Positions 6,409 through 7,008 of a stretch of DNA of 7,008 nucleotides are shown piece after piece. A program made the position numbers and the translations under genes. Numbering within the stretch: the stretch's first letter is position 1; each line of letters starts with the position of its first letter. The notes below the pieces were generated by a model. That model was not told the origin of the DNA. It saw only the letters and a program-made list of their open reading frames with translations, and ran no database searches. Source of the stretch: an uncultured Burkholderiales bacterium (GTDB lineage Bacteria; Pseudomonadota; Gammaproteobacteria; Burkholderiales; Burkholderiaceae_D); NCBI GenBank assembly GCA_937872165.1, contig CALMOR010000058.1:7001-14008 (forward strand), read 5' to 3'.

Positions 6409-7008
6409 GTGACCGCTCCCGCCGCGCTCGCGCCGACGCGCTCGTTCGCAGCGATGCGGAACCCCGGGTTCCGCATGCACTTCGCCACCTACTTCCTGGC
6501 GATGATGGCGGACAACATCGAGCACGTCATCAGTTACTGGATGATGTTCCAGAAGTTCCATTCCCCGGCGCTCGGCGGTTTCGCGGTGATCTCCCACTGG
6601 CTGCCCTACCTGCTGTTCTCGGTGGCGGCCGGCGCGCTCGGCGACCGCTTCGACCCGCGCCGGCTGATCCAGATCGGCATGCTGATGTTCATGACGGCGT
6701 CGCTCGGCTGGGGTTACTTCTTCATCACCGACAGCCTGCGCATGTGGCAGGCGATGACGCTGCTGGTCCTGCACGGCTGCGCCGGCGTCCTCTGGAACAC
6801 GTCGAGCCAGCTGCTGCTGCACGACATCGTCGAACCGGAACGACTTCCGAGCGGGGTGAGGCTGCTGGCCACCGCACGCTACCTCGGCATCCTCGTCGGA
6901 CCCGGCGTCGGCGGCCTGATCATGCTGACGCTCGGACCGCGCCACGGCATCCTGCTCAACGCGACCTTCTACTTGCCGGTCGTCCTGTGGCTGTGGAAGG
7001 CGCCGTAC
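6409..7008 (+). CDS. MFS transporter, N-terminal part (runs off the window)
   Basis: The frame is open to the last base of the window (200 codons, no stop), giving the N-terminal half of a Major Facilitator Superfamily permease. Predicted membrane spans lie at about 24-45, 56-76, 87-107, 113-134, 152-176 and 178-198. The loop between spans 2 and 3, GALGDRFDPRRL (75-86), is the MFS motif A (GxLaDrxGrr). Span 1 carries charged residues (ADNIEHVISYW, 34-44), which is unusual for a membrane helix and may mark substrate or proton coupling. The overall look fits the EntS-like/MFS_3 exporters, but the substrate is unknown. I start at GTG 6409; an ATG at 6454 (residue 16, before NPGFR) is the alternative. 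Neither has a good Shine-Dalgarno. The short gap after padR suggests co-transcription. Confidence 0.85.
   Translation, partial: MTAPAALAPTRSFAAMRNPGFRMHFATYFLAMMADNIEHVISYWMMFQKFHSPALGGFAVISHWLPYLLFSVAAGALGDRFDPRRLIQIGMLMFMTASLGWGYFFITDSLRMWQAMTLLVLHGCAGVLWNTSSQLLLHDIVEPERLPSGVRLLATARYLGILVGPGVGGLIMLTLGPRHGILLNATFYLPVVLWLWKAPY

Noticed and set aside
6277..6945. 222-codon minus-strand open frame over the MFS gene
   Set aside because: It is antisense to a frame with clear membrane spans and an MFS motif A, and its own product has no domain I recognise.
5712..7008. Recently acquired island or defence system at the right end
   Set aside because: Base composition of the PadR and MFS genes matches the rest of the window. 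No integrase, tRNA, repeat boundary or defence domain is visible.

Overview
The window is high-GC DNA, densely coding on both strands, and looks like a betaproteobacterial (Burkholderiales-like) chromosome. The evidence is the core gene order ribBA-ribH-nusB-thiL, a NusB core typical of that class (SARRRSREFALQGLYEWLLS), and a RibBA whose GTP cyclohydrolase II half is degenerate in the way known from beta- and gammaproteobacteria. The genus cannot be fixed from these data.

Left half (8-3312, minus strand): a four-gene operon transcribed leftwards. ribBA (3,4-dihydroxy-2-butanone-4-phosphate synthase with a GCHII-like tail) comes first, then ribH (lumazine synthase), nusB (antitermination factor) and thiL (thiamine-monophosphate kinase). 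Gaps are 40, 29 and 29 bases. Together they supply the last shared part of flavin synthesis and the last step of thiamine diphosphate synthesis, with the usual housekeeping passenger nusB. The 134-base divergent spacer (3313-3446) holds a strong Shine-Dalgarno on each side and a small AT-rich islet. It has no room for an FMN riboswitch upstream of ribBA.

Middle (3447-5623, plus strand): a class-II fumarase/aspartase superfamily lyase, closest in appearance to 3-carboxy-cis,cis-muconate cycloisomerase. It is coupled by a 4-base GTGA overlap to a ChaN-like protein of the haem-binding/TIKI-type superfamily. This pair is the least explained part of the window.

Right part (5624-7008, plus strand): an AT-rich spacer with an elaborate dyad and tandem 12-base near-repeats leads into a PadR-family regulator with a His/Phe/Gly-rich N-terminus (YqjI-like). 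An MFS transporter follows and runs off the right edge. The arrangement suggests an autoregulated, perhaps metal-responsive, regulator-exporter unit.

No gene-free stretch exceeds 300 bases. I saw no RNA genes, CRISPR arrays, insertion sequences or attachment sites. Most of the window is ordinary core genome. The points worth a second look are the PadR operator region, the PadR N-terminus, the lyase-ChaN pair and the degenerate RibA domain.
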